From Listeria sp. PSOL-1 (GTDB taxonomy: Bacteria; Bacillota; Bacilli; Lactobacillales; Listeriaceae): DNA of 64,000 nt. Every line of letters begins with the position of its first letter. The stretch's first letter is position 1. Positions 52,322 to 59,228 of the stretch are shown piece by piece. The DNA is taken from positions 1 to 64,000 of the forward strand of contig NZ_LR760298.1 in NCBI RefSeq assembly GCF_902806445.1. The letters are read 5' to 3'. Made by a program: the position numbers and the translations under genes. The notes below the pieces were generated by a model. That model saw only the letters and a list, made by a program, of their open reading frames with translations. It was not told where the DNA came from and ran no database searches.

Positions 52322-52350
52322 ATTATAATGCTTTTAAAATATAATTTCAA
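52322..52350 (-). promoter_or_regulatory. murQP promoter with RpiR-type operator
   Basis: Minus-strand TTGAAA (52345-52350), N17, TATAAT (52322-52327). Bases 52335-52349 (TGAAATTATATTTTA on the minus strand) match the perfect palindrome at the rpiR gene in 13 of 15 positions, and overlap the -35 and spacer, a repression-type placement. Confidence 0.65.
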
Positions 52351-52437
52351 TTTTTTTCTAAAAAAAAGAAATAAAATTTTCGGAAAAACAGCGATAAAAG
52401 ACAAAAATAACGGTGCGATTTGATGCTTGTATTTATT

Positions 52438-52482
52438 TGAAATTTGTATTTCATTGGTTTTAAAGCTTGGGATAATGGGAAT
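52438..52482 (+). promoter_or_regulatory. pyruvate oxidase promoter: RpiR-like site and sigma-B-type promoter
   Basis: Bases 52438-52453 are the palindrome TGAAAT-TTGT-ATTTCA, similar to the rpiR operator but with a 4-nt centre. GTTTTA (52457-52462), N14, GGGAAT (52477-52482) fits the sigma-B consensus. The B. subtilis relatives ydaP and ydaT belong to the sigma-B regulon, which supports this. Confidence 0.55.
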
Positions 52483-52524
52483 GAAATTAATATTGGAACT
52501 TCCAGGGAAAAGGAGAAATACATA

Positions 52525-54252
52525 ATGAAGAAAAAAGGTACTAAAGTATTAGTTGATGTTTTAAAGAATTGGCAAATTGATCATGTTTATGGTATACCAG
52601 GAGATTCGATTGACACTGTGGTTGAGGCACTTCGCGAAGAACAAGAAGCTATCAAATTTATTCATGTCCGCCATGAAGAAGTGGCTGCACTTTCAGCAGC
52701 AGCTTATGCAAAATTAACGGGAAAAATAGCTGTTGCATTATCCATTGCTGGACCAGGGGCGATCCATTTATTAAACGGGATGTACGATGCGAAAATGGAT
52801 AGCGTACCGATGCTTGTACTAGCAGGCCAAGTTGTTACGGATAAGGCCAATACCAAATTTTTTCAAGAAGTGGACCTACCAACAGTATTTGAAGATGTGG
52901 CTGTCTATAATAAATTAATTGAATCAGCTGATAATATTGCTGAAATTGTTGATCAAGCCATTGAAACAGCTTATCAGAAAAAAGGTGTAGCGGTTCTTAC
53001 CATTCCTAATGATATTTTATTGAAGAAAATTGATGCACCGGCTTTACAGGAAAGAAGTTTTAATCCTGTCTATCCACAACTCGATGAAGCCAAAATTAGT
53101 GAATCACTTCAACTGCTAAAAGATGCTAAAAAACCGGTTATTCTTGCTGGTATTGGAACAAAACAGGCTAAAGGAGCATTGAAAGATTTTATAGAACAAT
53201 TTAAGGTTCCAGTCATTACTACATTACCAGCTAAAGGAATTCTTCATGATTCACATCCTAACCTTTTAGGTAATATTGGGAAGATCGGAACAAAACCAGC
53301 ATATGAAGCTATGCAAGAGGCGGATTTATTAATTATGTTAGGAAATGACTATCCTTATATCGATTATTTTCCTAAAAAACAAATCACCTGTATTCAAGTT
53401 GATATTGATCCAAGAAAAATGAGCCGGCGTTATCCGGCAGATATTGAAATCGTTGGTGATGTCAAAGAGGTGCTGCAAGAATGGAATCATGCAGGGATCG
53501 AAATAAAAGAACGTGGCTTTTTAAAAGCATGTCAAGACAATATGAAAAATTGGAGGACGTGGCTTGAGGAAGACGAAGCAAAAGATGGAACACCCATTGC
53601 GCCAGAAGCCGTGATGGCTGATATTCGTACAATTGCTGAAGAAAACGCTATTTATTCAATTGATGTTGGAACGTCTACTGTTTGGAGTACACGCTATCTC
53701 CAATTAGGGCCGCAAAATGATTTTCTTATCTCTTCATGGCTTGCAACGATGGGTTGTGCACTTCCAGGAGCGATTGCTGCTAAAATAGCTCAACCTGAAC
53801 GTCAGGTGTTGGCGATTACTGGGGATGGCGGCTTTTCTATGGTTATGCAAGATTTTGTAACAGCAGTACATTACCAGTTACCAATGATTGTTATCATTTT
53901 AAATAATCAAGAGCTTTCCTTTATTAAATATGAACAGCAATCAGCAGGAGAATTAAATTATGGGATCGATTTACCTGATATTAATTATGCTTTATTTGCT
54001 GAGGCTTGTGGTGGTAAAGGATATCAAGCTACCACGCGAGCAGAGCTACAACATGCGCTAAGGCAAGCTAAAGATGAAAAAGTTCCTGTGATTATTGATG
54101 TTCATGTGGATGCAGATGCTGCACCACTCCCAGGTAAAATTATTTGGGAGGAAGCAAAAGGGTATCTTACTTTTGAAGGAAAAACATTGCGAAAAGAGCA
54201 TAAACTAGCGAAGATGCCGCCATTTAAAACCATTTTAAGACGCTTTTTATAA
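52525..54252 (+). CDS. pyruvate oxidase (YdaP/SpxB-type)
   Basis: A ThDP-dependent flavoenzyme of 575 residues that oxidises pyruvate; the form in lactic bacteria yields acetyl phosphate and H2O2, while the quinone-linked form yields acetate. N-terminal YGIPGDSIDTV and VRHEEVAALSAAAYAKLTGK bind ThDP, and the GDG...NN motif is at 433-461. ATG 52525 follows AAAGGAG. The frame extends 27 codons upstream into the operator and is not used. It is paired with the YdaT-like gene. Which electron acceptor it uses cannot be told by eye. Confidence 0.9.
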   Translation: MKKKGTKVLVDVLKNWQIDHVYGIPGDSIDTVVEALREEQEAIKFIHVRHEEVAALSAAAYAKLTGKIAVALSIAGPGAIHLLNGMYDAKMDSVPMLVLAGQVVTDKANTKFFQEVDLPTVFEDVAVYNKLIESADNIAEIVDQAIETAYQKKGVAVLTIPNDILLKKIDAPALQERSFNPVYPQLDEAKISESLQLLKDAKKPVILAGIGTKQAKGALKDFIEQFKVPVITTLPAKGILHDSHPNLLGNIGKIGTKPAYEAMQEADLLIMLGNDYPYIDYFPKKQITCIQVDIDPRKMSRRYPADIEIVGDVKEVLQEWNHAGIEIKERGFLKACQDNMKNWRTWLEEDEAKDGTPIAPEAVMADIRTIAEENAIYSIDVGTSTVWSTRYLQLGPQNDFLISSWLATMGCALPGAIAAKIAQPERQVLAITGDGGFSMVMQDFVTAVHYQLPMIVIILNNQELSFIKYEQQSAGELNYGIDLPDINYALFAEACGGKGYQATTRAELQHALRQAKDEKVPVIIDVHVDADAAPLPGKIIWEEAKGYLTFEGKTLRKEHKLAKMPPFKTILRRFL

Positions 54253-54275
54253 ATGAATGAAGGTGGGATGATAGA

Positions 54276-54692
54276 ATGCCATGGACAACAAGTGATTACC
54301 CTCCATCATGGAAAAACTTAGCAGAATTAGAACGAAAGAAAGCAATTGACATTGGGAATGCACTGTTAAAGGATGGTTATCCAGAAGAAAGAGCCATACC
54401 GATTGCTACAAAACAAGCCGAAGAATGGTATCAAAAAGCAAACAAATCCGACAAACAGGAATTAAAAAATAAGCATGTCCAAAACCACGAAAAAAAGCCA
54501 GGCCGAACAGGAGCTGACACATTAGATGAACCCGTTCATGTGCGCTTTCGTGATGGGAAATGGGAAGTAAAATCGGAGAATGCTAAACAAGCAAGTGCGA
54601 CTTTTTCAAATAAAGAAGATGCCGAGAAACGAGCGCAAGAAATTGCAGAAAATAAGGGAACAAAAGTTATCTCACATAAGAAAGACGAGTAA
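54276..54692 (+). CDS. DUF2188 domain stress protein, YdaT-like
   Basis: A 138-residue hydrophilic protein. The N-terminal half (MPWTTSDYPPSWKNLAELERKKAIDIGNALL, with a ChaB-like look) precedes a DUF2188 domain (HVRFRDGKWEVKSENAKQASATFSNKEDAEKRAQEIA). It resembles B. subtilis YdaT, a sigma-B general stress protein of unknown function. GGTGGGATG precedes the ATG. It is probably co-transcribed with pyruvate oxidase, 23 nt upstream, and ends at a bidirectional terminator. Confidence 0.85.
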   Translation: MPWTTSDYPPSWKNLAELERKKAIDIGNALLKDGYPEERAIPIATKQAEEWYQKANKSDKQELKNKHVQNHEKKPGRTGADTLDEPVHVRFRDGKWEVKSENAKQASATFSNKEDAEKRAQEIAENKGTKVISHKKDE

Positions 54693-54699
54693 AAATATT

Positions 54700-54749
54700 A
54701 AAATCAATGGGTAGGTACTTTTGTTAAAGTATCTACTCATTGATTTTAG
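54700..54749. terminator. bidirectional terminator
   Basis: AAAATCAATGGGTAGGTACTTT / AAAGTATCTACTCATTGATTTT hairpin (imperfect centre) between the YdaT-like gene (+) and rpiR (-). Confidence 0.85.
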
Positions 54750-54756
54750 TAGGACT

Positions 54757-55611
54757 TTATTTTTCACGAAGACGGTCTGTTGCATTACGTGATTTTTGGA
54801 TATGGTGAATCATTTCATTGTAATGGAGTGTTGCGTAGTAATAGTAGAGCACATCTACTGTTAAAAATTGTGCATGTCTTGAGCTGGTGGCTGTACTTCT
54901 AAGCTCGGATTCAGGAGCACGCGAGGTTTCAAGAGATAAATCAGCAATATTTTTCAAACGATTTGTACCGAAGTGAGTTAAACTTATGGTTGTTAAGCTA
55001 TTTTCTTTTGCAAGTTGAGTTAGTTCTAAGACGGAAGACGTTTCACCACTATAAGAAATACCTAGAAAAGCACTTGGCTTATTATTACTCGAAAAGGCCA
55101 TGGTTAAAACATGTGGATCTTGAGAAGCGAGCACGTGTTTTCCAGAGCGAAGCCACTTTTGTGCGAAGTCTTCTGCAATTAACCATGAAGCACCTACTCC
55201 GTAAACATAGATCGTATCTGCTTCTTCTAAAATAGAGCACGCTTTAAGCAAGTTTTTTTCTTCTAATAAGCAAATGGTATCGCTAGCAGCTTGTACCATA
55301 TTCGAAACGAGTTTTTCCTTGATAGAAGTAAATGAGTCATCTGGCTTGACATCATAGTAACCTAGCTTTTGAGGTTTTGAAAGCTCAATGGATAGTTGGC
55401 GTTTTAATTCGGGGAAGCCAGCGAAATTGAGCGATTTGCAAAAACGAATAACCGCTGCGCCACTCGCATCAGCTTTTTCAGCTAAGCTATGGATGGAAGA
55501 ACAAACAACCCATTCGGGATCTTTTAAAATAACTTGTCCAATTTTTTGTTCGGATTTAGGAAGAGAAGCAATCATTCCTTGAATTCGGCTTGTAACGCTT
55601 CCAGCTTGCAT
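54757..55611 (-). CDS. RpiR/MurR-family transcriptional regulator
   Basis: A 284-residue regulator with an N-terminal RpiR HTH (SLPKSEQKIGQVIL...SIHSLAEKADASGAAVIRFCKSLNFAGFPELKRQL, about 15-80) and a C-terminal SIS sugar-phosphate domain (YVYGVGASWLIAEDF, GISYSGETSSV). By context it senses MurNAc-6-P and controls murQP; the palindromes upstream of murQ, pyruvate oxidase and its own gene support this. Two starts are possible: ATG 55611 (9 nt from GGAG) is preferred, ATG 55626 is the longer option. Confidence 0.88.
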   Translation of the reverse strand: MQAGSVTSRIQGMIASLPKSEQKIGQVILKDPEWVVCSSIHSLAEKADASGAAVIRFCKSLNFAGFPELKRQLSIELSKPQKLGYYDVKPDDSFTSIKEKLVSNMVQAASDTICLLEEKNLLKACSILEEADTIYVYGVGASWLIAEDFAQKWLRSGKHVLASQDPHVLTMAFSSNNKPSAFLGISYSGETSSVLELTQLAKENSLTTISLTHFGTNRLKNIADLSLETSRAPESELRSTATSSRHAQFLTVDVLYYYYATLHYNEMIHHIQKSRNATDRLREK

Positions 55612-55662
55612 GGCATAAAACTCCATTCCTTTTTTCTTTCATTATAGCAGATTTTTTGCTTT

Positions 55663-55677
55663 TGAAATAATATTTCA
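55663..55677 (-). promoter_or_regulatory. RpiR operator upstream of the rpiR-family gene
   Basis: A perfect 15-bp palindrome TGAAATAATATTTCA lies 52 nt upstream of the regulator start. Closely related sites occur at murQ and pyruvate oxidase, so autoregulation is likely. Confidence 0.7.
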
Positions 55678-55713
55678 TATTGCTTAAAAATGTGTTTTTC
55701 GCTATACATACAA

Positions 55714-56394
55714 TCAATTAAAACGATAGAAGCCTTGACCAATTCGAAATTCAGTTTGACTAACTGGCCAATCAGTGGCTTCAAATTCTAGTGAATGGAG
55801 ACGATTGATCTTACCTTTTTCAAAAATTAAATGAAAGTTATCAATTTGTAAAGCTTGTTTACCTTTGATATAAAGTGGCTTTAAATGAAGGATTTCTTGC
55901 CAGTGTTCGCAAACAGATTGAGGGTTTTCAACGCGAAAGTAAATGTTTTTTAAAGTAGGGGCCTCTTGTTTAGTTACGCTGCTTTTTTGATCGATAAAAA
56001 GTGGGTAAAGCAAGTGATTATAGTCAGTTAAAATGGTAAAGCCTTGCCATTTTGTTCCGTTTGAATGTTTCCCTGAGATCGGCGCACTTATTTTATGCCC
56101 AGCTTTTTTGAACCGATGTTTCAGTTCTTCCAAATGACTGGTAGATAGTGCAATACGGCCAAATATTTGCTGGACTGGAAGATAAAGATTAGCTTCTTGT
56201 TTTAAGAAATTGCGGTCGTTATTTTCTTGTTTATTTAGTGAAAAAAATTCGACATATGGAGATAAAAAAGCACTTGCTGATGTAAGCGCATCTTGTGATT
56301 TATTTTGCAGTGCTAGGCCATAATGTGAAAATTGGCGAGCAACATCGTCTAAATTATGAACATAATGAATGGAATGGCTAAAATGTAATGACAC
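55714..56394 (-). CDS. VOC (glyoxalase-like) domain protein under a SAM riboswitch
   Basis: A 226-residue protein resembling the two-module glyoxalase-like (Glyoxalase_3 type) family. The N-terminal half starts MSLHFSHSIHYVHNLDDVARQFSHYGL, and the second half has the NIYFRVENPQSVCEHWQEILHLKP repeat-like segment. The reaction is unknown. The GTG start follows AAAGGAGGG by 8 nt. The leader carries a SAM-I riboswitch, so the gene should be expressed when S-adenosylmethionine is low, pointing to a role in methionine, cysteine or other sulfur metabolism. Confidence 0.8.
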   Translation of the reverse strand: MSLHFSHSIHYVHNLDDVARQFSHYGLALQNKSQDALTSASAFLSPYVEFFSLNKQENNDRNFLKQEANLYLPVQQIFGRIALSTSHLEELKHRFKKAGHKISAPISGKHSNGTKWQGFTILTDYNHLLYPLFIDQKSSVTKQEAPTLKNIYFRVENPQSVCEHWQEILHLKPLYIKGKQALQIDNFHLIFEKGKINRLHSLEFEATDWPVSQTEFRIGQGFYRFN

Positions 56395-56420
56395 CTTTAA
56401 TCCCTCCTTTCTTTTTTTAT

Positions 56421-56450
56421 AAAAAAACTCTTCTTTATATGAAAGAAGAG
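56421..56450 (-). terminator. SAM-riboswitch terminator
   Basis: On the minus strand CTCTTCTTT / AAAGAAGAG followed by seven T. The 5' strand can alternatively pair with AAGAAGAG at the aptamer end (56460-56467), giving the antiterminator. Confidence 0.85.
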
Positions 56451-56464
56451 CATCACAAGTCTCT

Positions 56465-56569
56465 TCTTATCTATCAGACGGACGGGGTCTGTTGGAATTA
56501 GCACAGTGCCAAATGGTCTGTTGCTGAGATATCTTTGGGCCAATTCCCTCCATCTCTCATGATAAGAAT
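56465..56569 (-). ncRNA. SAM-I riboswitch (S box)
   Basis: The minus strand shows the S-box core: CTTATC...GAGAGATGGAGGGAATTGGCCC, CTCAGCAAC, GGCACTGTGCTAATTCC and CAGAC, closed by P1 CTTATC / GATAAG. It lies ahead of the VOC gene with a terminator between, a transcriptional off-switch at high SAM. Confidence 0.93.
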
Positions 56570-56649
56570 ACGCTGTTTTTTAAATTCTAGTAATGAAAAT
56601 TTACCATAAATTCAGTTATTGGTCAAAAGTTATGAGGGAAAAAAGCCTT

Positions 56650-56826
56650 TGACAAAAACAAAATAAATCGGCGACAAGCGCTCATATTTAAGAGGATTGC
56701 CAGGCTTCTGATTCCTGAAAAATCGCTTAAACATAAGCGATTTCACTTGATTTATTATGTTCGAAATGTAACACTAAGCGCTATTTTTTAGTTCGTATGA
56801 GCTGAATCGTATTATGTCTCAGACTC
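56650..56826 (-). repeat. palindromic intergenic repeat, copy D
   Basis: About 177 bp, same orientation as copy B. It has the GACAAAAACAAAATAAATCGGCG end, ACAAGCGCT, the partly decayed GGATTGCCAGGC core, GTTCGAAATGTAAC, and the end GCTGAATCGTATTATGTCTC then AGACTC. Its last 15 bases form the final four codons and stop of rpiB on the minus strand. Confidence 0.8.
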
Positions 56827-57270
56827 TTTTTCATAAGCTGTAATTTGTTCAATACGCTTTTTATGGCGACCGCCTTGAAACTCAGTATGTAGCCATGTTT
56901 CAACAATCTCAAGGGCAAGTCCTGGGCCAATAACGCGTGCACCTAAAGCGAGAATATTACTATCGTTATGTTCGCGTGTAGCGTGTGCACTAAAGGTGTC
57001 ACTTACAAGGGCACAACGGATTCCAGGCACCTTATTGGCAGCGATACTCATGCCAATACCCGTACCACAGATTAAAATACCATGTGTGACTTCATTTGTG
57101 GTGACTTTGTTGGCGACTGTAAAAGCAAGTGGGGGATAGTCAGTAGACTCAGAGGTTTCGGGCCCAAGCTCGATATAATCTATTTTGGTCTCTTGTAAAT
57201 ACTTCACAATTGTCTTGCGCAATGCAATACCGCCATGATCTGACGCAATAGCTATTTTCAAGTGATTCAT
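56812..57270 (-). CDS. rpiB: ribose-5-phosphate isomerase B family (RpiB/LacAB)
   Basis: A 152-residue sugar-phosphate isomerase. SDHGG near the N-terminus binds phosphate, and GILICGTGIGMSIAANK carries the catalytic-base cysteine. ATG 57270 follows AGGAGG by 7 nt; the frame extends to 57306 without need. It may act on ribose-5-P or another aldose phosphate. The last codons (E-S-E-T, stop) coincide with the terminal sequence of repeat copy D, so the C-terminus may have been set by repeat insertion. Confidence 0.92.
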   Translation of the reverse strand: MNHLKIAIASDHGGIALRKTIVKYLQETKIDYIELGPETSESTDYPPLAFTVANKVTTNEVTHGILICGTGIGMSIAANKVPGIRCALVSDTFSAHATREHNDSNILALGARVIGPGLALEIVETWLHTEFQGGRHKKRIEQITAYEKESET

Positions 57271-57324
57271 TCTTATTCCTCCTCTTTTTATAAGCACTGT
57301 TAGCATTTTTTTAGTGTGAAATGA

Positions 57325-57876
57325 TTAAGGATAATAAATAATCATGCTAATCACTGTCATTTCATTGCTTCGGTTTACATAGGTATGCTTGCAATCTGCT
57401 TCAAATTTAATAGCGTCGCCTTTTTCCAAGCGATAAATTTTCCCTGCGATATCTAGCTCTAGAGAACCTTCGTAAAGTGTCAAATATTCTTCACTTCCTG
57501 CTAAATGTGCTTCTGATTCTAACTTAGCACTTGGATCCATTTCCACTGTAAACCATTCAAAATTCACTTTCCGGTCAAACGGAAAATAAGGATAAACACG
57601 ATATTTTTGATCATGTGCAGAAACAAAGTCTACATTCTCCTTTTGAATAATCTTTACTTGCGGTGAGGCGTCATCTACAAGGACGCTAAAAGAAATGTTC
57701 AAGCCATTGGCGATTTTCCAAAGTGTATTAATTGATGGGACAACTTTTCCCTTTTCAATTTCATTCAGTGCTGTTGTGCTGACGGTTGTTAGTTCGGAAA
57801 GCTCTTTTAAAGTGATATCGCGTTTTTTTCGCAGCGCTTTGAGATTACGAGCAACCGTTATATGGATGTCATTCAT
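57325..57876 (-). CDS. XRE-family HTH regulator with cupin domain
   Basis: A 183-residue regulator with an N-terminal HTH_3 (NLKALRKKRDITLKELSELTTVSTTALNEIEKGKVVPSINTLWKIANGL, about 11-60) and a C-terminal cupin (ESEAHLAGSEEYLTLYEGSLELDIAGKIYRLEKGDAIKFEADCKHTYVN). Such proteins often control a neighbouring amino-acid exporter, as the divergent LysE gene suggests. An AAGGAG site precedes the ATG. The 82-nt shared promoter region holds a perfect 18-bp palindrome. Confidence 0.92.
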   Translation of the reverse strand: MNDIHITVARNLKALRKKRDITLKELSELTTVSTTALNEIEKGKVVPSINTLWKIANGLNISFSVLVDDASPQVKIIQKENVDFVSAHDQKYRVYPYFPFDRKVNFEWFTVEMDPSAKLESEAHLAGSEEYLTLYEGSLELDIAGKIYRLEKGDAIKFEADCKHTYVNRSNEMTVISMIIYYP

Positions 57877-57905
57877 GCAAATAGTCTCCTTATTTTTAAT
57901 CGAAC

Positions 57906-57934
57906 TTGACTTTCCTTTTAAAAGGAAATATAAT
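57906..57934 (+). promoter_or_regulatory. lysE promoter with palindromic operator
   Basis: TTGACT (57906-57911), N17, TATAAT (57929-57934). The spacer is filled by the perfect palindrome TTTCCTTTTAAAAGGAAA (57911-57928), probably the binding site of the divergent XRE-cupin regulator, acting as repressor. Confidence 0.7.
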
Positions 57935-57958
57935 CCTTTGTATAGGATGGTGATTTTT

Positions 57959-58543
57959 ATGTTATTTGTTGCAACCGTATTTTATGCTGTTTTTATGAGT
58001 TTTACGCCAGGTCCGAACAATATTTTGGCGATGAAATATGCAACAAATTTAGGAATGAAAAAGACATTGCATTTTTTATTTGGGATCGGTGCTGGCTTTT
58101 TAACATTGTCGATTTTAAGCATCCTATTTAATTCATTATTGTTAAATGTATCAGCCAACTTTTACATTATTTTAAAAATTATCGGGTTTGTTTATTTACT
58201 ATATTTAGCTTACCAGATGGTTTTTACTGCACATAAAAAGAAGCGAGCAGGTCATCAATGTCCTACTTTTTTACAAGGTTATCTATTGCAATTTCTAAAT
58301 CCAAAAACGATTTTATATGTTTTGACAGCTATGGCAACTTATATTGTTCCGCATGCAAGCAGCTATTTTGTATTATCACTTTGGACGGTTACGATTGCTA
58401 TGATTGGCTTTTTGGCATCTTTCACGTGGGCAGCTCTTGGTTGCGCAATTTGTAAATTTCTTTTGAACTATGAGCGAGGATTTAATATGACAATGGCTTT
58501 TATTCTTGTTGTCCTTGCTTTTGAAATTTTGCTTTCTAAGTAA
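57959..58543 (+). CDS. LysE/RhtB family amino-acid exporter
   Basis: A 194-residue membrane protein with about five to six transmembrane helices. It has the family motif FTPGPNNILAMKYATNLGMKKT near the N-terminus and QFLNPKTILYVLTA in the middle. The substrate is unknown. ATG 57959 is near a GGATGGTGA site; the frame is open upstream through the regulator gene on the other strand but that part is not coding. Confidence 0.88.
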   Translation: MLFVATVFYAVFMSFTPGPNNILAMKYATNLGMKKTLHFLFGIGAGFLTLSILSILFNSLLLNVSANFYIILKIIGFVYLLYLAYQMVFTAHKKKRAGHQCPTFLQGYLLQFLNPKTILYVLTAMATYIVPHASSYFVLSLWTVTIAMIGFLASFTWAALGCAICKFLLNYERGFNMTMAFILVVLAFEILLSK

Positions 58544-58613
58544 TCATAACAAATTAATTTGTTGCTTACTAGTTCTAGGGCAAGTTTTTAATACGCTTGT
58601 TTTAAGGGCGATA

Positions 58614-59075
58614 TTAAATATCTTTTCTTTCATTCCAAGATTTTCCGTGTACGATAATGACATCACAAGGAGCGTGGCGTGCAATGTATTCTGTGACGCT
58701 TCCTATTAACATTTGTTCAGTAGCGGTTAGACCTGTTGCTCCTACAATAATTAGATCAGCCTTAAACTCTTTTGCAATTTTATGAACCATAGTTGCTTTA
58801 GGTGTTCCAAAGTGAACGAATGTTTCAACTTGCTTTATCCCGGCATGTTTTGCTTCGTTTGCATAAATTTCGATCAATTCTTCGCCATAAGCTTTTGCTT
58901 TTTTAGCGTAAGTTTGTTCATAATCTATTAATGGAGCAATTCTGCGAAGGTCCGCTACAAAGCCGATGCCAAGAACAGCTTCATTTGTTTTTGCTATTCG
59001 GATGGCGCGTCTAAGTGCTGCTTCAGCTTCATTTGAACCATCAATGCCGACTAAAATTCGTTTATACGTGGTCAT
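58614..59075 (-). CDS. universal stress protein UspA family
   Basis: A 153-residue Usp with N-terminal RILVGIDGSNEAEAALRRAI and the ATP-binding motif G-2X-G-9X-G-S (GATGLTATEQMLIGS) near residues 113-127, indicating the nucleotide-binding type. Its role is general stress tolerance, otherwise undefined. AAGGGTGAA precedes the ATG. It stands alone between the exporter and dGTPase genes. Confidence 0.92.
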   Translation of the reverse strand: MTTYKRILVGIDGSNEAEAALRRAIRIAKTNEAVLGIGFVADLRRIAPLIDYEQTYAKKAKAYGEELIEIYANEAKHAGIKQVETFVHFGTPKATMVHKIAKEFKADLIIVGATGLTATEQMLIGSVTEYIARHAPCDVIIVHGKSWNERKDI

Positions 59076-59228
59076 TATAATTCACCCTTTCTTGAAATTC
59101 ACCTTCTTTTTGTTATACCCTTATTTTTCTTTGCTTATGCTTCTTTTGCTAAAAAGATGATAATAGTATTTCACAACTTTTTAAGATACAATAAGAAAAG
59201 AAATAGCTTAATGAAAGAAGTGATAAAG

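Noticed and set aside
55572..55784. A 70-codon minus-strand frame between the RpiR and VOC genes
   Set aside because: It overlaps the start of rpiR in another frame, covers the palindromic operator and lacks a ribosome site.
57695..57958. N-terminal extension of the LysE exporter frame
   Set aside because: It lies over the XRE-cupin gene on the other strand and the promoter palindrome; the family start is at 57959.
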